64,000 nucleotides of DNA from Limoniibacter endophyticus (GCF_014652835.1 NZ_BMZO01000009.1:51487-115486); one strand, 5' to 3'. Shown: positions 1-9,915, numbered from the stretch's first letter. Program-made: numbers and translations. Notes: generated by a model from the sequence alone, not told the origin.

Positions 1-1
1 G

Positions 2-748
2 TTTCTCTGCCGCTCGGATAATTTTGGCGTCCTCGTCCATGACCGCAAGTCTGGCCAGACCCTGCTGATCGATGCACCGGAGGAAGCGGCGATCAATGCG
101 GCCATCGAACGCACCGGTTGGACGCCAACATTGCTTCTAACCACGCATCACCATTTCGACCACGTCGATGCCAATCTGTCGATGAAGAAGCGTTACAGTC
201 TCAAGATCATCGGCCCGAAAGCGGAGAAGGACAAAATCCCTGGCATTGATCGCGCGGTTTCGGATGGTGACATGATCGACTTTGCCGGTCATCCGATCAA
301 GGTGATCTCGACCCCCGGCCACACAGCCGGCCATATCTCCTTCTATTTTACAAAAGATGCGATCGCCTTTACCGGCGATACGTTGTTTGCGCTGGGCTGC
401 GGGAGGCTTTTCGAATGCAAGCCGCCAGTAATGCTGGAATCGCTGAAAAAACTTGCTCGGCTGCCACTCGAAACCACGATCTATTGCGGCCACGAATACA
501 CGCTATCCAATGCCGAATTTGCGTTGACCGTCGATCCGACGAACTCCGCACTGGTCGATCGCGTCAAGTCGATCCGCGCCCTGCGCGCCGCCAACGAGGC
601 AACCTTGCCGACACGCTTGGTCGATGAAATGGCGACGAACCCGTTCATGCGCTGGCACGACAAGGCCTTACGAAAGAATCTCGACATGGAGGGGGCCACC
701 GACGAAGAGGTCTTTGCCGAATTGCGTAAGCGCAAGGACCTTTTCTGA
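2..748 (+). CDS. gloB: Hydroxyacylglutathione hydrolase (glyoxalase II), 5' end outside window
   Basis: Glyoxalase II hydrolyses S-D-lactoylglutathione to D-lactate and glutathione, the second step of methylglyoxal detoxification in the cytoplasm. The reading frame is already open at base 2, where it reads CRSDNFGVLVHD, the usual N-terminal strand of this family, so only about ten residues are missing. The metallo-beta-lactamase metal motif THHHFDH lies near 140–160. The later ligands are the histidine in STPGHTAGH, the aspartate in FTGDTLF and the histidine in YCGHEYT. The C-terminal helical half has the glutathione-binding look of the family (NPFMRW, then an RKRKDLF end). It ends 5 bp before the convergent DUF3108 gene. 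The call is firm; only the true start is unseen. Confidence 0.93.
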   Translation, partial: FLCRSDNFGVLVHDRKSGQTLLIDAPEEAAINAAIERTGWTPTLLLTTHHHFDHVDANLSMKKRYSLKIIGPKAEKDKIPGIDRAVSDGDMIDFAGHPIKVISTPGHTAGHISFYFTKDAIAFTGDTLFALGCGRLFECKPPVMLESLKKLARLPLETTIYCGHEYTLSNAEFALTVDPTNSALVDRVKSIRALRAANEATLPTRLVDEMATNPFMRWHDKALRKNLDMEGATDEEVFAELRKRKDLF

Positions 749-753
749 GGGGG

Positions 754-1539
754 TCAGCGTGCTTCGAGTTTCGTCGCACGAATGACGATGGCACCGATTC
801 TCGTGCTGACCGAGGCGCGTACCGGAGCATAAATACTTGTCCCACCAACTTCGGCAAAGGCGATTCTGATTCTGGAGCGGTCGCGCAAATAACGAATACC
901 GCTGTGATTTGCGCGATAACCGCCGACGGGTACGAAACGTGCCGTGCAGGAGACGGCAGAGCCTTTGAACCCCGGGATCGAAACCTGCTCGTATCCGGCA
1001 GGCGAAAGTTCTATGTCAGCCCGGAGCTCCCCGTCATAATAGTTGAGGGTCCGATTGCAGACGGTTTCGGCGCTTTCTGCCTGCACCATGGTTGACGAAA
1101 GCGGATCGGTCACGCTCTGCAAGCTTGCCTTGCTCACCGGCACCCAATCGTCGCCGCGCTTCTTCGTGGCCGGCTTCAGGTCGACACGCGTCACCGCTCC
1201 GGCGGAAAAGCGCATGGAGATCATCTTGTCTTCACCGCCTGTACTATAATCGGTGCGGAAGGCAGCTGGACGCGTATAGCCCCGAGAAAATCGCCCAGAG
1301 ACGGAGGTCGTACCGCGCGTACGGTCGAAAATATCGACAATGCCAGCGCTGCGCAGCGTTCCGGTGGTTTTATAGCTGCTGGAACTGATGATGCTGTCGA
1401 ATTGCGACATGGCGACAGGAATGCCAAGATAAGAAACAGTGTAATCGGCCTGAACATGCACACTGCGCGTCTGCGACCAAGCCGACGCTGTTGCACCGAA
1501 AAACAGAGCGATGGCGGCAAGGGCCGTGGCTTTGAGCAT
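754..1539 (-). CDS. DUF3108 domain exported protein
   Basis: A 261-residue protein with a clear Sec signal peptide at its start (MLKATALAAIALFFGATASAWSQ). The mature part is beta-rich and fits the DUF3108 family of periplasmic proteins of unknown function that is widespread in Alphaproteobacteria. The open frame extends 17 codons further upstream. I chose the ATG at 1539 because it begins the signal peptide exactly and has an AGGACGAG ribosome-binding site just ahead of it. It is divergent from rpmB, a neighbourhood I associate with Rhizobiales. No catalytic motif is visible, and the family assignment is from overall appearance (tandem beta strands, SSYKTTGTLRSAG, one cysteine pair). Function unknown. 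Confidence 0.72.
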   Translation of the reverse strand: MLKATALAAIALFFGATASAWSQTRSVHVQADYTVSYLGIPVAMSQFDSIISSSSYKTTGTLRSAGIVDIFDRTRGTTSVSGRFSRGYTRPAAFRTDYSTGGEDKMISMRFSAGAVTRVDLKPATKKRGDDWVPVSKASLQSVTDPLSSTMVQAESAETVCNRTLNYYDGELRADIELSPAGYEQVSIPGFKGSAVSCTARFVPVGGYRANHSGIRYLRDRSRIRIAFAEVGGTSIYAPVRASVSTRIGAIVIRATKLEAR

Positions 1540-1687
1540 ACTCGTCCTAGGTTGCGGCATTGATCTTTGTAAACGACACGATTGAGACAAATATGTGAAG
1601 TGCTTTTCAATCTTCTATGTCCTATAAAAATCCATGGGCAGCGTGTCGGAAATCCCACGTTCGGTGCGGAGTTTACCCGGCTTACGC

Positions 1688-1716
1688 TTGACGAGCGGAT
1701 TTTTTCCCACTATGGG
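1688..1716 (+). promoter_or_regulatory. Candidate sigma-70 promoter for rpmB
   Basis: TTGACG, a 17-bp spacer and TATGGG lie in the gap between the divergent DUF3108 gene and rpmB, about 90 bp before the rpmB start. The -35 is good and the -10 is weak. Inferred only from sequence likeness. Confidence 0.35.
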
Positions 1717-1806
1717 AACGCAACTCTTATATTTAGGCCGTGGATTTCCATGCGCGCTGGCACAAGCGCCTCGATATCTGGCCGGAAATGAATCAAAGGT
1801 AGTGAA

Positions 1807-2109
1807 ATGTCCCGCATTTGTGAACTGACCGGCAAGGCCGTTATGAGCGGCAACAATGTGAGCCACGCAAACAACAGAACGCGTCGCCGCTTCCTGCCGA
1901 ACCTCGTCCGCGTTACCCTGATCTCGGAAGCGCTGAACCAGAACGTTCGCCTGCGCATCTCTGCCAACGCCCTGCGTTCGGTCGAGCATCGCGGTGGCCT
2001 CGACGCTTTCCTGATCAAGGCTGATGCTGCCGAGTTGTCGCAGCGCGCGCGCCTGCTCAAGAAGCAGATCAGCAAGAAGACGGCTGAAGAAGCTGCTGCT
2101 GCCGCTTAA
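1807..2109 (+). CDS. rpmB: 50S ribosomal protein L28
   Basis: A 100-residue basic protein starting [10 protein letters not shown], with the L28 signature [15 protein letters not shown] and a basic C-terminal helix ending in an alanine-rich tail. L28 is a structural protein of the large ribosomal subunit. Length is typical for alphaproteobacterial L28 (about 97–100 residues). It stands alone, with its own upstream gap of about 270 bp and a Rho-independent terminator 25 bp downstream, so it is probably monocistronic. Confidence 0.97.
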   Translation: MSRICELTGKAVMSGNNVSHANNRTRRRFLPNLVRVTLISEALNQNVRLRISANALRSVEHRGGLDAFLIKADAAELSQRARLLKKQISKKTAEEAAAAA

Positions 2110-2133
2110 CCGGCCCGGCCTTCACGAGTTTTC

Positions 2134-2159
2134 AAAGGCGGGCCTTGAGCCCGCTTTTT
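2134..2159 (+). terminator. Rho-independent terminator of rpmB
   Basis: A perfect 6-bp GC stem (GCGGGC/GCCCGC) with loop CTTGA is followed directly by five T residues. It sits 25 bp after the rpmB stop and before the riboswitch-like leader of the next gene. Confidence 0.85.
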
Positions 2160-2191
2160 GGCATTTTATGTGGCCATGCGAATAACCGCAG

Positions 2192-2223
2192 GCACTGGTT
2201 CCATTACCCAGGATAAAAAAATG
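2192..2223 (+). promoter_or_regulatory. Candidate preQ1-I riboswitch overlapping the yhhQ start codon
   Basis: P1 is CTGG (2195–2198) pairing with CCAG (2208–2211). The loop reads TTCCATTAC. The 3' tail is GATAAAAAA running into the ATG at 2221. Loop bases CATT (2202–2205) can pair with AATG (2220–2223), giving the H-type pseudoknot of the class, and this pairing includes the start codon. The pattern GGTTC…ACCC…ATAAAAAA closely matches the known preQ1-I aptamer layout. The likely Shine–Dalgarno AGGA (2210–2213) is partly inside P1, so ligand binding would block translation. The downstream gene encodes a YhhQ-type queuosine-precursor transporter, a known preQ1-regulated family, which supports the call. 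Confidence 0.7.
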
Positions 2224-2898
2224 TCCAGAGCGACGTCCTATACTCCCTACATCTTCGCGATGACGCTTGTTGTCGTTATCTCCAACTTCCTCGTCCAGTT
2301 TCCCATTCACGGGCAGGTCGGGGCTTTGCAACTTGCAGACGTGCTGACCTGGGGCGCATTCGCCTATCCCCTGGCCTTCCTTGTCACCGATCTGGTCAAC
2401 CGCATTCACGGCCCGAAAACCGCGCGCCGCATCGTCTTCATTGGCTTTGCCGTTGCAGTCACCGCCTCGATTATCGCGCCCAAGCTGCTATATGCGACCG
2501 GCTGGCTCGAATTTGAAATGACGGCAAGTCGCATCGCTCGCATCGCGATCGCCTCGGGCACTGCCTTCCTGATAGCGCAACTGCTCGACGTGACGGTTTT
2601 TAACTGGCTGCGCAAGCAAGATTGGTGGCGTGCGCCCGTCTTCGGATCGCTGTCCGGCTCGATTGTCGACACGACGATCTTTTTCTCAGTGGCCTTTGCC
2701 CCTGTGTTCGGCTTCGTCGGCGCGGGCGAACCCTTTGCGCTCGAAAACTCTCCGCTTCTTGGCCTGATGGCAATGGAAGCGCCACGGTGGGTTTCCTGGG
2801 CGCTCGGGGATTTTCTGGTCAAGCTGGCCATCGCCGTTGTGGCGCTGATCCCTTATCGCCTGATCGTGGCCTCATACAGCCGTCCTACCCTCGCCTAG
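2221..2898 (+). CDS. yhhQ: Queuosine precursor transporter, YhhQ/VUT family
   Basis: A 225-residue integral membrane protein with about six hydrophobic segments. ISNFLVQFPI, LTWGAFAYPLAFLVTDL, ARRIVF, QLLDVTVFNWLR and GSIVDTTIFF line up with the E. coli YhhQ pattern (SSNYLVQLP, TWGAFSFPFIFLATDL, ARRIIF). YhhQ imports 7-cyano-7-deazaguanine or 7-aminomethyl-7-deazaguanine for queuosine modification of tRNA. The open frame runs 21 codons further upstream, but the ATG at 2221 follows AGGA at normal spacing and is embedded in a preQ1-like aptamer. It converges on the phytase-like gene 19 bp downstream. Confidence 0.88.
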   Translation: MSRATSYTPYIFAMTLVVVISNFLVQFPIHGQVGALQLADVLTWGAFAYPLAFLVTDLVNRIHGPKTARRIVFIGFAVAVTASIIAPKLLYATGWLEFEMTASRIARIAIASGTAFLIAQLLDVTVFNWLRKQDWWRAPVFGSLSGSIVDTTIFFSVAFAPVFGFVGAGEPFALENSPLLGLMAMEAPRWVSWALGDFLVKLAIAVVALIPYRLIVASYSRPTLA

Positions 2899-2917
2899 GC
2901 AAGTTTTGTCGATAGCC

Positions 2918-3895
2918 TTAGTTCCCCAGCGTAAATTCGAGATAAAGATTGCGCTGGAAAAACGAAAAATTGTCGTCGGACATCACGCCGACGACAATTT
3001 TGCCATCGGCACGTTTGAAAACATCGAGCGCTTCCATGTTATCTATGGATTTGTTCATATTGGCTTCCAGCAGTATTTCGCCATCATAGGGCGCGTTCTG
3101 CGCTTTGCTCAGATCAAGACGGCGCATACGCATGGCGACACCTCCGATCATGGAAAAGCGCCGCTCCAGCACGAGTAACCGACCATCGGGCAAGAATGCT
3201 GCGTCGGTTATATCGAACTCGTTGGTGCGCTTGATCTTGAACACGCCCTTGCGCGGGCCCCTGAGAATGGCCGCGAATATACTCCCGCTAGCGTCAAGGC
3301 TTCGCTCCGAAATCACCACAGGATGCGCACCGAAACCGGAATTTACCGGCGCCAGCGTCAGCGCTTCCATACCGCGATTCTTCCGAAGGTCGTGTGGAGG
3401 AATGATGAAATCGACTTCCCCGAGGGCGAAGCCCATCCGCCTCGGCTGAAACTTATAGCGAAGAACGCGTGCGCGACGTTCGAAGCTCACCCACACCTCG
3501 TCGCCGATGATTGTCATGCCTTCCGAGTCGGCATCGCGTTTATGGGTGAAGGGACGGCCTTTCAGATCCAGAAGCGGCTGCATCGCAAGGTCAGAAAGCC
3601 GGGTCGGTCTTCCCAGCGCGTCGCGCTCCACCCGTGCGAAGAACCAGTTACCTTCATCGGTAACGCCGATGATCGAACGGCCTTCGTCGAAATAGCGAAA
3701 GGCAGAAATGCCGCCAAAGGTTTCTGCGCCGCTCGTCAGACTGAAGCCTGCCTCGAAAAGCATTGCGCCCGAGTGAGGAGCATCCGCATTGGCCGGACCG
3801 AAGCTTGGGATGGGGCGCGGCAGAAGAACACCTTCCGCGCCAAACGCCATGTCGGAAAGCAGAGAAAAAGCGAGCAGGCAGGCTGCTCGCTTCAT
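2918..3895 (-). CDS. Exported esterase-like/phytase-like beta-propeller protein
   Basis: A 325-residue protein with an N-terminal signal peptide ([22 protein letters not shown]). Its repeated blades are typical of the phytase-like propellers annotated as 'esterase-like activity of phytase' (COG4246 type): [57 protein letters not shown] and [13 protein letters not shown]. The acidic loops (DSEGM, NMEAL) resemble the calcium or phosphate sites of these proteins. No substrate can be read from the sequence. Its ATG overlaps the cobT stop by 4 bp (ATGA), so it is translationally coupled to the cobaltochelatase genes, although no cobalamin role is evident. Confidence 0.8.
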   Translation of the reverse strand: MKRAACLLAFSLLSDMAFGAEGVLLPRPIPSFGPANADAPHSGAMLFEAGFSLTSGAETFGGISAFRYFDEGRSIIGVTDEGNWFFARVERDALGRPTRLSDLAMQPLLDLKGRPFTHKRDADSEGMTIIGDEVWVSFERRARVLRYKFQPRRMGFALGEVDFIIPPHDLRKNRGMEALTLAPVNSGFGAHPVVISERSLDASGSIFAAILRGPRKGVFKIKRTNEFDITDAAFLPDGRLLVLERRFSMIGGVAMRMRRLDLSKAQNAPYDGEILLEANMNKSIDNMEALDVFKRADGKIVVGVMSDDNFSFFQRNLYLEFTLGN

Positions 3896-5784
3896 GCGCG
3901 TTGGCGAACCTTTGAGGCGCCCGCACTCTGTTCTTCGAAGAGCGAGGCAAGTTGTTCGGTCATTGCGCCTGCCAACTCCTCGGCATCCACGATAGTGACT
4001 GCGCGCTGATAATAGCGTGTCACATCATGGCCAATGCCGATTGCCAATAACTCGACCGGTGAACGGCGCTCAATCAGGTCAATGACGGAGCGCAGATGCT
4101 GTTCGAGGTAATTGCCCGGATTAACAGAAAGCGTCGAATCATCGACCGGCGCGCCATCCGAGATCATCATCAGGATCTTGCGCTGTTCAGCTCGCGCCAT
4201 CAAACGCTGATGCGCCCAGAGCAGGGCTTCCCCGTCTATGTTCTCTTTCAGCAGCCCCTCGCGCATCATCAGCCCGAGATTGCGTCTTGAGCGGCGATAG
4301 GGGGCGTCAGCCGACTTGTAGATGATATGCCGCAGATCGTTGAGACGGCCGGGTGCGGCAATCTTACCACCCTTGAGCCACTGTTCGCGCGACTGGCCAC
4401 CTTTCCATGCGCGGGTGGTAAAGCCCAGAATTTCAACAGAAACGCCGCAACGCTCCAGCGTACGGGCTAGAATATCGGCGCAGGTGGCGGCAACTGTGAT
4501 GGGACGCCCGCGCATAGAACCCGAATTGTCGAGCACAAGCGTCACGACCGTATCACGGAAGCGCGTATCCTTCTCCATCTTGTAGGAGAGCGGTTGCATC
4601 GGGTCCATGATGATACGCGACAGTCGCGCCGGGTCGAGATATCCCTCTTCGAGATCAAAATCCCATGAGCGATTCTGCTGTGCCATCAGGCGGCGCTGCA
4701 AACGATTCGCCAGACGTCCCACAATGCCTGAAAGGCTCGCCAACTGCTTGTCGAGATAGGCGCGCAGGCGCTCCAGCTCTTCCTCATCGCATAGTTCTTC
4801 GGCGCCTACCGTCTCGTCAAACGCCCGTGTATAGACTTTGTAGTCGATGTCACGCGCAGCCTGATCGAAAGGATTTTCAGGGCGGCGCGACTCGCCGGGC
4901 GTCTCGTTTTCCTCGTCCAGCTCCTCGCCATCGTCGTCGGCTGCAGCATCCGAGACATCGTTCTCGCCCTCTTCCGGCTCATCATCGGAACGCTCGGCAT
5001 CCTCGGCCTGAGCGTCTTCGCCGCCAGTTTCCTGCTCAGAACCGTCATCCTCGCTTTCCTCTGCCTGCGGCTCCTGATCCTCGTCAGGAGTCTCCGCGTC
5101 CGGCTCGTCGGATTCGTCCTCGATATCCTCCGCCATCTGCATGGCGCTCAACATGCGGCGCACAGCGCGGGCGAACGCATTCTGATCATCGAGCTCCTTG
5201 ACGAGCCCGGAAAGATCTACGCCCGCCTTTTCCTCGATCCAGTCACGCCAGAGCGCAACAAGCGACTCTGCACTCTTCGGTACAGCCTGGCCGGTAAGCT
5301 TTTCACGAACCAGCATCGCAACCGCCTCCGAAAGCGGGGCGTCTTCGCGACTTTCCACCGTCTGCATATTGGCGCGACGGTATTTGTCTTCGAGCATCGC
5401 GCCAATATTAGCGGCAACACCCTCCATATTGCGCGAACCGATGGCTTCCACACGCGCTTGCTCGACGGCATCGTAGATGTCGCGGGCTGGCTTGGAAGCA
5501 GGCGCGAGGCGCGAATGCACCACAGTGTCATGACAGGCCAGCTTGAGCGCCATGGAATCACCCATGCCACGAATGACGGAGATTTCTTCCGCCGTGGGCT
5601 TGCGAGACGGTTCAGGCAGGCGCGCACGGTTGCCAACCAGCGATGGACGATCCTTTGAAAAGGCCACTTCCATCTCATGATCGCCAGCAATCGAGCGCAC
5701 ACAGACGGACACGGAGCGTTTCAGCACATCGCTATTGCCGACTGCCTTGTTTGCATTGCGGGTATTGTCACCAGGGCCTGCCAA
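3892..5784 (-). CDS. cobT: Aerobic cobaltochelatase subunit CobT
   Basis: A 630-residue subunit of the ATP-dependent CobN–CobS–CobT chelatase, which inserts cobalt into hydrogenobyrinate a,c-diamide during aerobic cobalamin synthesis. The N-terminal third is the CobT domain. Residues about 220–305 are an extremely acidic Glu/Asp linker. A C-terminal von Willebrand A domain carries the MIDAS motif DNSGSM near residue 418. Length matches alphaproteobacterial CobT. It starts 6 bp after the cobS stop and overlaps the phytase-like gene by 4 bp, so the three form one leftward operon. The large subunit cobN is not in the window. Confidence 0.95.
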   Translation of the reverse strand: MAGPGDNTRNANKAVGNSDVLKRSVSVCVRSIAGDHEMEVAFSKDRPSLVGNRARLPEPSRKPTAEEISVIRGMGDSMALKLACHDTVVHSRLAPASKPARDIYDAVEQARVEAIGSRNMEGVAANIGAMLEDKYRRANMQTVESREDAPLSEAVAMLVREKLTGQAVPKSAESLVALWRDWIEEKAGVDLSGLVKELDDQNAFARAVRRMLSAMQMAEDIEDESDEPDAETPDEDQEPQAEESEDDGSEQETGGEDAQAEDAERSDDEPEEGENDVSDAAADDDGEELDEENETPGESRRPENPFDQAARDIDYKVYTRAFDETVGAEELCDEEELERLRAYLDKQLASLSGIVGRLANRLQRRLMAQQNRSWDFDLEEGYLDPARLSRIIMDPMQPLSYKMEKDTRFRDTVVTLVLDNSGSMRGRPITVAATCADILARTLERCGVSVEILGFTTRAWKGGQSREQWLKGGKIAAPGRLNDLRHIIYKSADAPYRRSRRNLGLMMREGLLKENIDGEALLWAHQRLMARAEQRKILMMISDGAPVDDSTLSVNPGNYLEQHLRSVIDLIERRSPVELLAIGIGHDVTRYYQRAVTIVDAEELAGAMTEQLASLFEEQSAGASKVRQRA

Positions 5785-5790
5785 AACGGA

Positions 5791-6780
5791 TTATCCCAGA
5801 ACGATGTTGGCCGCCGATTCCGGCAATTCCTCACCGAAGGCGCGCTGATAAAATTCCGCCACGACCGAACGTTCCAGCTCGTCGCACTTGTTGAGGAAGG
5901 TCAGGCGGAAGGCCAAACCGACGTCACCGCCGAAAATATGCGCGTTTTCGGCCCAGGTGATCACCGTACGGGGACTCATCACGGTTGAAAGATCGCCATT
6001 GATGAAGGCCGAGCGCGTCATGTCGGCGACACGCACCATCTTGTTGACGATCTGCTGGCCAGCCGTGTTCTGGTAATGCTTGGCTTTGGCGAGGATGATC
6101 GCAACTTCATTATCATGAGGCAGATAATTCAGTGTCGTGACGATCGACCAACGGTCCATCTGCGCCTGGTTAATCTGTTGTGTGCCGTGATAAAGGCCTG
6201 TTGTATCACCGAGGCCAACCGTGTTGGCAGTCGCGAACAGGCGGAAAGCCGGATGCGGATGAATGACGCGGCTCTGGTCGAGCAAGGTCAGGCGGCCCGA
6301 CGATTCCAGAATACGCTGAATTACAAACATGACGTCCGGGCGACCGGCATCATATTCGTCGAAGACGAGCGCCACATTGTGCTGGTAAGCCCAAGGCAGG
6401 ATACCGTCCTTGAATTCGGTAACCTGCATGCCTTCCTTGACCACTATCGCATCTTTGCCGACGAGATCGATACGGCTGACGTGGCTGTCGAGGTTGACGC
6501 GGATACAAGGCCAGTTGAGGCGAGCCGCAACCTGCTCGATATGGGTCGACTTACCCGTCCCGTGATAGCCCGAAACCATGACGCGGCGATTATAGGCAAA
6601 ACCAGCGAGAATCGCCAGCGTGGTCTGACGGTCGAACAAATAGTCCGGATCGGTTTCCGGCACATGTGCGTCAGCTTCCGAATAGGCCGGCACGACCATC
6701 TCGGAATCGAAACCGAAAACGTCCTTCACCTTGACGGTGGTGTCTGGAAGATTGGCGATATCGCGGTCGACCTTGTTCAT
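5791..6780 (-). CDS. cobS: Aerobic cobaltochelatase subunit CobS (AAA+ ATPase)
   Basis: A 329-residue AAA+ ATPase, the motor partner of CobT in the cobaltochelatase. The [13 protein letters not shown] start is usual for the family. Walker A is GYHGTGKST at about residue 70 and Walker B is [11 protein letters not shown] near 135, followed by the sensor region LFATANTVG. The frame extends 7 codons upstream to a TTG, but the ATG at 6780 has a GGAG ribosome-binding site six bases ahead. It lies between the J-domain gene and cobT on the same strand. Confidence 0.95.
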   Translation of the reverse strand: MNKVDRDIANLPDTTVKVKDVFGFDSEMVVPAYSEADAHVPETDPDYLFDRQTTLAILAGFAYNRRVMVSGYHGTGKSTHIEQVAARLNWPCIRVNLDSHVSRIDLVGKDAIVVKEGMQVTEFKDGILPWAYQHNVALVFDEYDAGRPDVMFVIQRILESSGRLTLLDQSRVIHPHPAFRLFATANTVGLGDTTGLYHGTQQINQAQMDRWSIVTTLNYLPHDNEVAIILAKAKHYQNTAGQQIVNKMVRVADMTRSAFINGDLSTVMSPRTVITWAENAHIFGGDVGLAFRLTFLNKCDELERSVVAEFYQRAFGEELPESAANIVLG

Positions 6781-6865
6781 GCAAACTCCACAAACCGACA
6801 AGCGCCGGCATCTATCTCAATATGGCGAGTCCTCCCGGCGGAGAACTGCAAGTTCCCGAATTCGC

Positions 6866-7495
6866 TTAGCAGAAACCGGACTTCTTGAGCAAACGATATG
6901 CTTCAAGAACATTGCGGAACCGCTCCTCGGAAGCGCGATCGCCGCCATTGGCATCCGGATGATGCAGCTTGATCAGTTCTTTATAACGCGTCGTGATCAT
7001 ACCGCTAGTGGCGTTGGGGCCCAGGCCCAGCGTTTCGAGCGCCTTGGCCTCAAGCGGCTTAGGGCGTCGCGCCTTCGGCACGATGCTTTCGGGACGTGCC
7101 GCTTTCGCCTGCGGATCCCGGACGCGGCTGTAATAGGCCGCCGAGCCGGAACGCATTTGCGAAAAGTTTGGCGAGGACTGGTGCGTGGCGCTCGAGGTTG
7201 TGGCATTGGAGGCGGTTTTCCAGGTCGGACGATGTCCAGTCACCGCTTCTTTCTGGAACTTCGCGACTTCGCCATCGCTCAATCCGGAGAAGTAATTAAA
7301 CTGCTTATTATATTCGCGCACGTGATCGACGCAGAAATGAAAATATTCACCCTCGCGCATGCGCCCGACGGGCGCCTTATGCGATCCGTCGGCATTGCAG
7401 CCGTCCCACTGACAGATCTGCTTGACGGGCTCGGCTTTCTTGCGCTTCTTGTCGGCAAAGCGGATGGAGGCGAATAAATCAGATTTTGCGTTCAT
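6866..7495 (-). CDS. J-domain protein with N-terminal Cys/His segment
   Basis: A 209-residue protein. The last 60 or so residues form a J domain (LGLGPNATSGMITTRYKELIKLHHPD, with HPD near the middle, then ERFRNVLEAYRLLKK), which would stimulate a DnaK-type ATPase. The N-terminal part holds spaced cysteines and histidines (ICQWDGC, then HFCVDHV) that could bind a metal ion; this is inference. It has neither the G/F-rich region nor the zinc repeats of true DnaJ. The start at 7495 is chosen for AGG upstream and MNAKSDLF. It sits 85 bp upstream of cobS in the same orientation and may share its transcript. The client is unknown. Confidence 0.85.
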   Translation of the reverse strand: MNAKSDLFASIRFADKKRKKAEPVKQICQWDGCNADGSHKAPVGRMREGEYFHFCVDHVREYNKQFNYFSGLSDGEVAKFQKEAVTGHRPTWKTASNATTSSATHQSSPNFSQMRSGSAAYYSRVRDPQAKAARPESIVPKARRPKPLEAKALETLGLGPNATSGMITTRYKELIKLHHPDANGGDRASEERFRNVLEAYRLLKKSGFC

Positions 7496-7722
7496 CGGAC
7501 CTGAATATCGGCACAAAGGCCGTTGCATACAGAATTAACATCCACGCAAGAATGAACCCCTAAGGGTGCTCATGCAAAGCGCGAAACGGTTGACACGAAG
7601 ACCTCCGGATAGCGTCATGCGCCAACGCGAGGTCAGACGGCTGGTTCCCGGCATACGAATCGACCGATGCCAGAGGCATCAAGACGAAACCGGACAAGCT
7701 GAATACTCCCAAGAGGATTAAC

Positions 7723-8028
7723 ATGACGACCATACAAAACGCTATCGAAACCAAGCTAACGGAGAAATTTTCCCCCGACCGGCTTGCGGTTGTCAACGAA
7801 AGCCATCTGCACGCAGGACATAAACACGAAGATTCGGGCCATCATGCGGCATTTGACGGCTCCGGCGAGACGCATTTCCGCGTCCGTATCGTTGCCACCG
7901 CGTTCGAAGGAATGAGCCGCCTTGATCGCCACCGCGCAATCCATGCCCTTCTTGCCCATGAACTGGAAAACGGCGTACACGCACTTGCCATCGAGGCATC
8001 CGCTCCTGGCGAACCCACCCGCTGGTAA
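7723..8028 (+). CDS. BolA family protein
   Basis: A 101-residue protein with the BolA core: KFSPDRLAVVNESH…HAGH, then THFRVRIVATAFEGMSRLDRHRAIHALL. BolA proteins pair with monothiol glutaredoxins to bind Fe–S clusters and act in iron–sulfur trafficking; some also bind DNA. The histidine-rich loop (HLHAGHKHEDSGHH) supplies the usual cluster-ligand histidines. The start follows an AGAGGATTAAC ribosome-binding site. It ends where the convergent aroB stop begins, with no gap. Confidence 0.93.
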   Translation: MTTIQNAIETKLTEKFSPDRLAVVNESHLHAGHKHEDSGHHAAFDGSGETHFRVRIVATAFEGMSRLDRHRAIHALLAHELENGVHALAIEASAPGEPTRW

Positions 8029-9147
8029 TCAGCGTTCGAGAGACTGTTCCAGAAATGCCAGCACTTCCGATGATGGCACATCCCTAGCGATGAAACACTG
8101 TCCGATTCCTCGTGTCAGGATGAAGGTAAGCGCACCGCGCGATACCTTCTTGTCCTGCATGATATAGGTCAAAAGTGCCTCTGCGGTAGGTTTCATGCCT
8201 GGGATTTCATCGATGCATGTCGGCAAACCAACCGCACGCAGATGCGCTTCGACGCGACTGGCGTCGTCCGAGCTTGCCAGATTCAGCCGCGTCGAAAACC
8301 GATGCGCCAGCGCCATTCCTATTGCAACCCCCTCGCCATGCACCAGGCGCGCGGAGTCGTAAGCGCAGAAGGCTTCGAGCGCGTGGCCGAAAGTATGACC
8401 CAGATTGAGGAGTGCGCGATCGCCCGTCTCAAACTCATCGCGGCCTACGACATCGGCCTTGGCCTGGCAGGAAATGGCTATGGCCTGCTTGCGGGCATCG
8501 CCTCCGGAAAACACCTGGTGCCAGTTTTTCTCGAGCCAGACGAAGAATTCAGGCTTGTCAATCAGCCCGTATTTGACGACCTCCGCGTAACCAGCGCGGA
8601 ATTCGCGCTCAGACAGCGTATTCAGTACATCTGTGTCCGCCAGCACCAGACGGGGTTGATGAAAAACTCCGACGAGATTCTTGCCGTGGCGTGAATTGAT
8701 TCCCGTCTTGCCTCCCACGGAGGAATCGACCTGCGCTAGAAGTGACGTCGGGAGCTGCACAAAGCGCATGCCGCGTCGCACCACGCCGGCGGCGAACCCG
8801 GCCAGATCGCCGATTACCCCCCCTCCAAAGGCAATCACGATGTCGCCGCGTTCCAGACGTGCAGCAAGTATCGCTTCAACCGTCGCCTCAAGATGCGCGA
8901 AGCTCTTCGTCGTCTCACCCGTCGGCAGTACATGCGTTGCATGCTCGATCCCAGCATGCAAAAGCGAAGCTTGCAACGCCTCCAGGTGCGCAGCGGCGAC
9001 ATTCTCATCCGTAACGATCATCGCCCGCACCTTGCCCAGTCGGTCGACGATTTCAGCACCGGCGCGTGCAACGAGTCCGGAGCCTATCAGAATATCGTAG
9101 CTGCGCTCGTCCAGGCCGACGCGAACCTTGGCAATATCAGCGGTCAT
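8029..9147 (-). CDS. aroB: 3-dehydroquinate synthase
   Basis: A 372-residue cytoplasmic enzyme that converts DAHP to 3-dehydroquinate, the second step of the shikimate pathway, with NAD+ and a divalent metal. Visible family signatures are [45 protein letters not shown] and the metal-site histidines in [12 protein letters not shown] and [11 protein letters not shown]. Length is normal. Its ATG overlaps the aroK stop by 4 bp, so aroK–aroB are coupled. It ends back to back with bolA. Confidence 0.97.
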   Translation of the reverse strand: MTADIAKVRVGLDERSYDILIGSGLVARAGAEIVDRLGKVRAMIVTDENVAAAHLEALQASLLHAGIEHATHVLPTGETTKSFAHLEATVEAILAARLERGDIVIAFGGGVIGDLAGFAAGVVRRGMRFVQLPTSLLAQVDSSVGGKTGINSRHGKNLVGVFHQPRLVLADTDVLNTLSEREFRAGYAEVVKYGLIDKPEFFVWLEKNWHQVFSGGDARKQAIAISCQAKADVVGRDEFETGDRALLNLGHTFGHALEAFCAYDSARLVHGEGVAIGMALAHRFSTRLNLASSDDASRVEAHLRAVGLPTCIDEIPGMKPTAEALLTYIMQDKKVSRGALTFILTRGIGQCFIARDVPSSEVLAFLEQSLER

Positions 9148-9737
9148 ACAGTCTGGCCTTCAGTTGCGGAGAGGCAATGCCGGAGAACTTCTTCGATGAC
9201 TTCCGCACAGATCACATCCTTCTGAACATCGCGCGAATGAATGATGATATTGGCTGTCTCATACACGGGATAACGCCTGGCCATAAGATCGGCCATCACG
9301 GCGCGCGGATCGGCAACCTTGAGAAGCGGACGGTTCTGGCGGCGCGAAACCCGCTCCATCAGAAGATTTAGGTCTGCCTTCAGCCACACCGAAATACCTT
9401 GGGCGATAATGGCGGCTCGTGTATTTTCGTTGATGAAAGCACCGCCGCCAGTGGAAAGAACTTGCGGGCCGCTTTCCAGGACGCGCAGGATTACGCGCTG
9501 CTCCAGTGCGCGAAACTCCTGCTCACCATAGGCCTCGAATATCTCGGGGATCGTCATGCGCGACACGGCTTCGATCTCGTGATCGCTGTCGACGAATGGC
9601 AAAGACAGCATCGCAGCGACCTGCTTGCCGATAACGGTCTTTCCGGCCCCCATGAGGCCGACAAATACAATCGAACGCCCCCCGAGAGCCTCGATGAGTG
9701 CATTTGCCTTGGCGCGTGGCAGCATTTTCATGGGCAT
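9144..9737 (-). CDS. aroK: Shikimate kinase
   Basis: A 197-residue P-loop kinase phosphorylating shikimate at the 3-hydroxyl with ATP. It shows Walker A GLMGAGKT (residues 27–34), the shikimate-binding FVDSDHEIE, the glycine-rich STGGGAF and the lid arginines in RRQNRPLL. The short N-terminal extension is typical for the group. Start at 9737 with GAAGGAAG just upstream. It is the first gene of the aroK–aroB pair and is divergent from the microprotein–xerD pair across about 180 bp. Confidence 0.97.
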   Translation of the reverse strand: MPMKMLPRAKANALIEALGGRSIVFVGLMGAGKTVIGKQVAAMLSLPFVDSDHEIEAVSRMTIPEIFEAYGEQEFRALEQRVILRVLESGPQVLSTGGGAFINENTRAAIIAQGISVWLKADLNLLMERVSRRQNRPLLKVADPRAVMADLMARRYPVYETANIIIHSRDVQKDVICAEVIEEVLRHCLSATEGQTV

Positions 9738-9915
9738 CTTCCTTCAAGCCCGTTCGACATCAATTCAAACCAAAAATCAAGCTTCGTCGGTACGACCGAG
9801 CTGCTTGCAAAGCGCCTGAAGACAAAGCATAAATGCGCAATCATTCATGCAACCATTGCTCAACCAACGGTTCAATCTTAAAATTTGAGCAGCTTCTCGG
9901 GGACGTGCAGGACAT

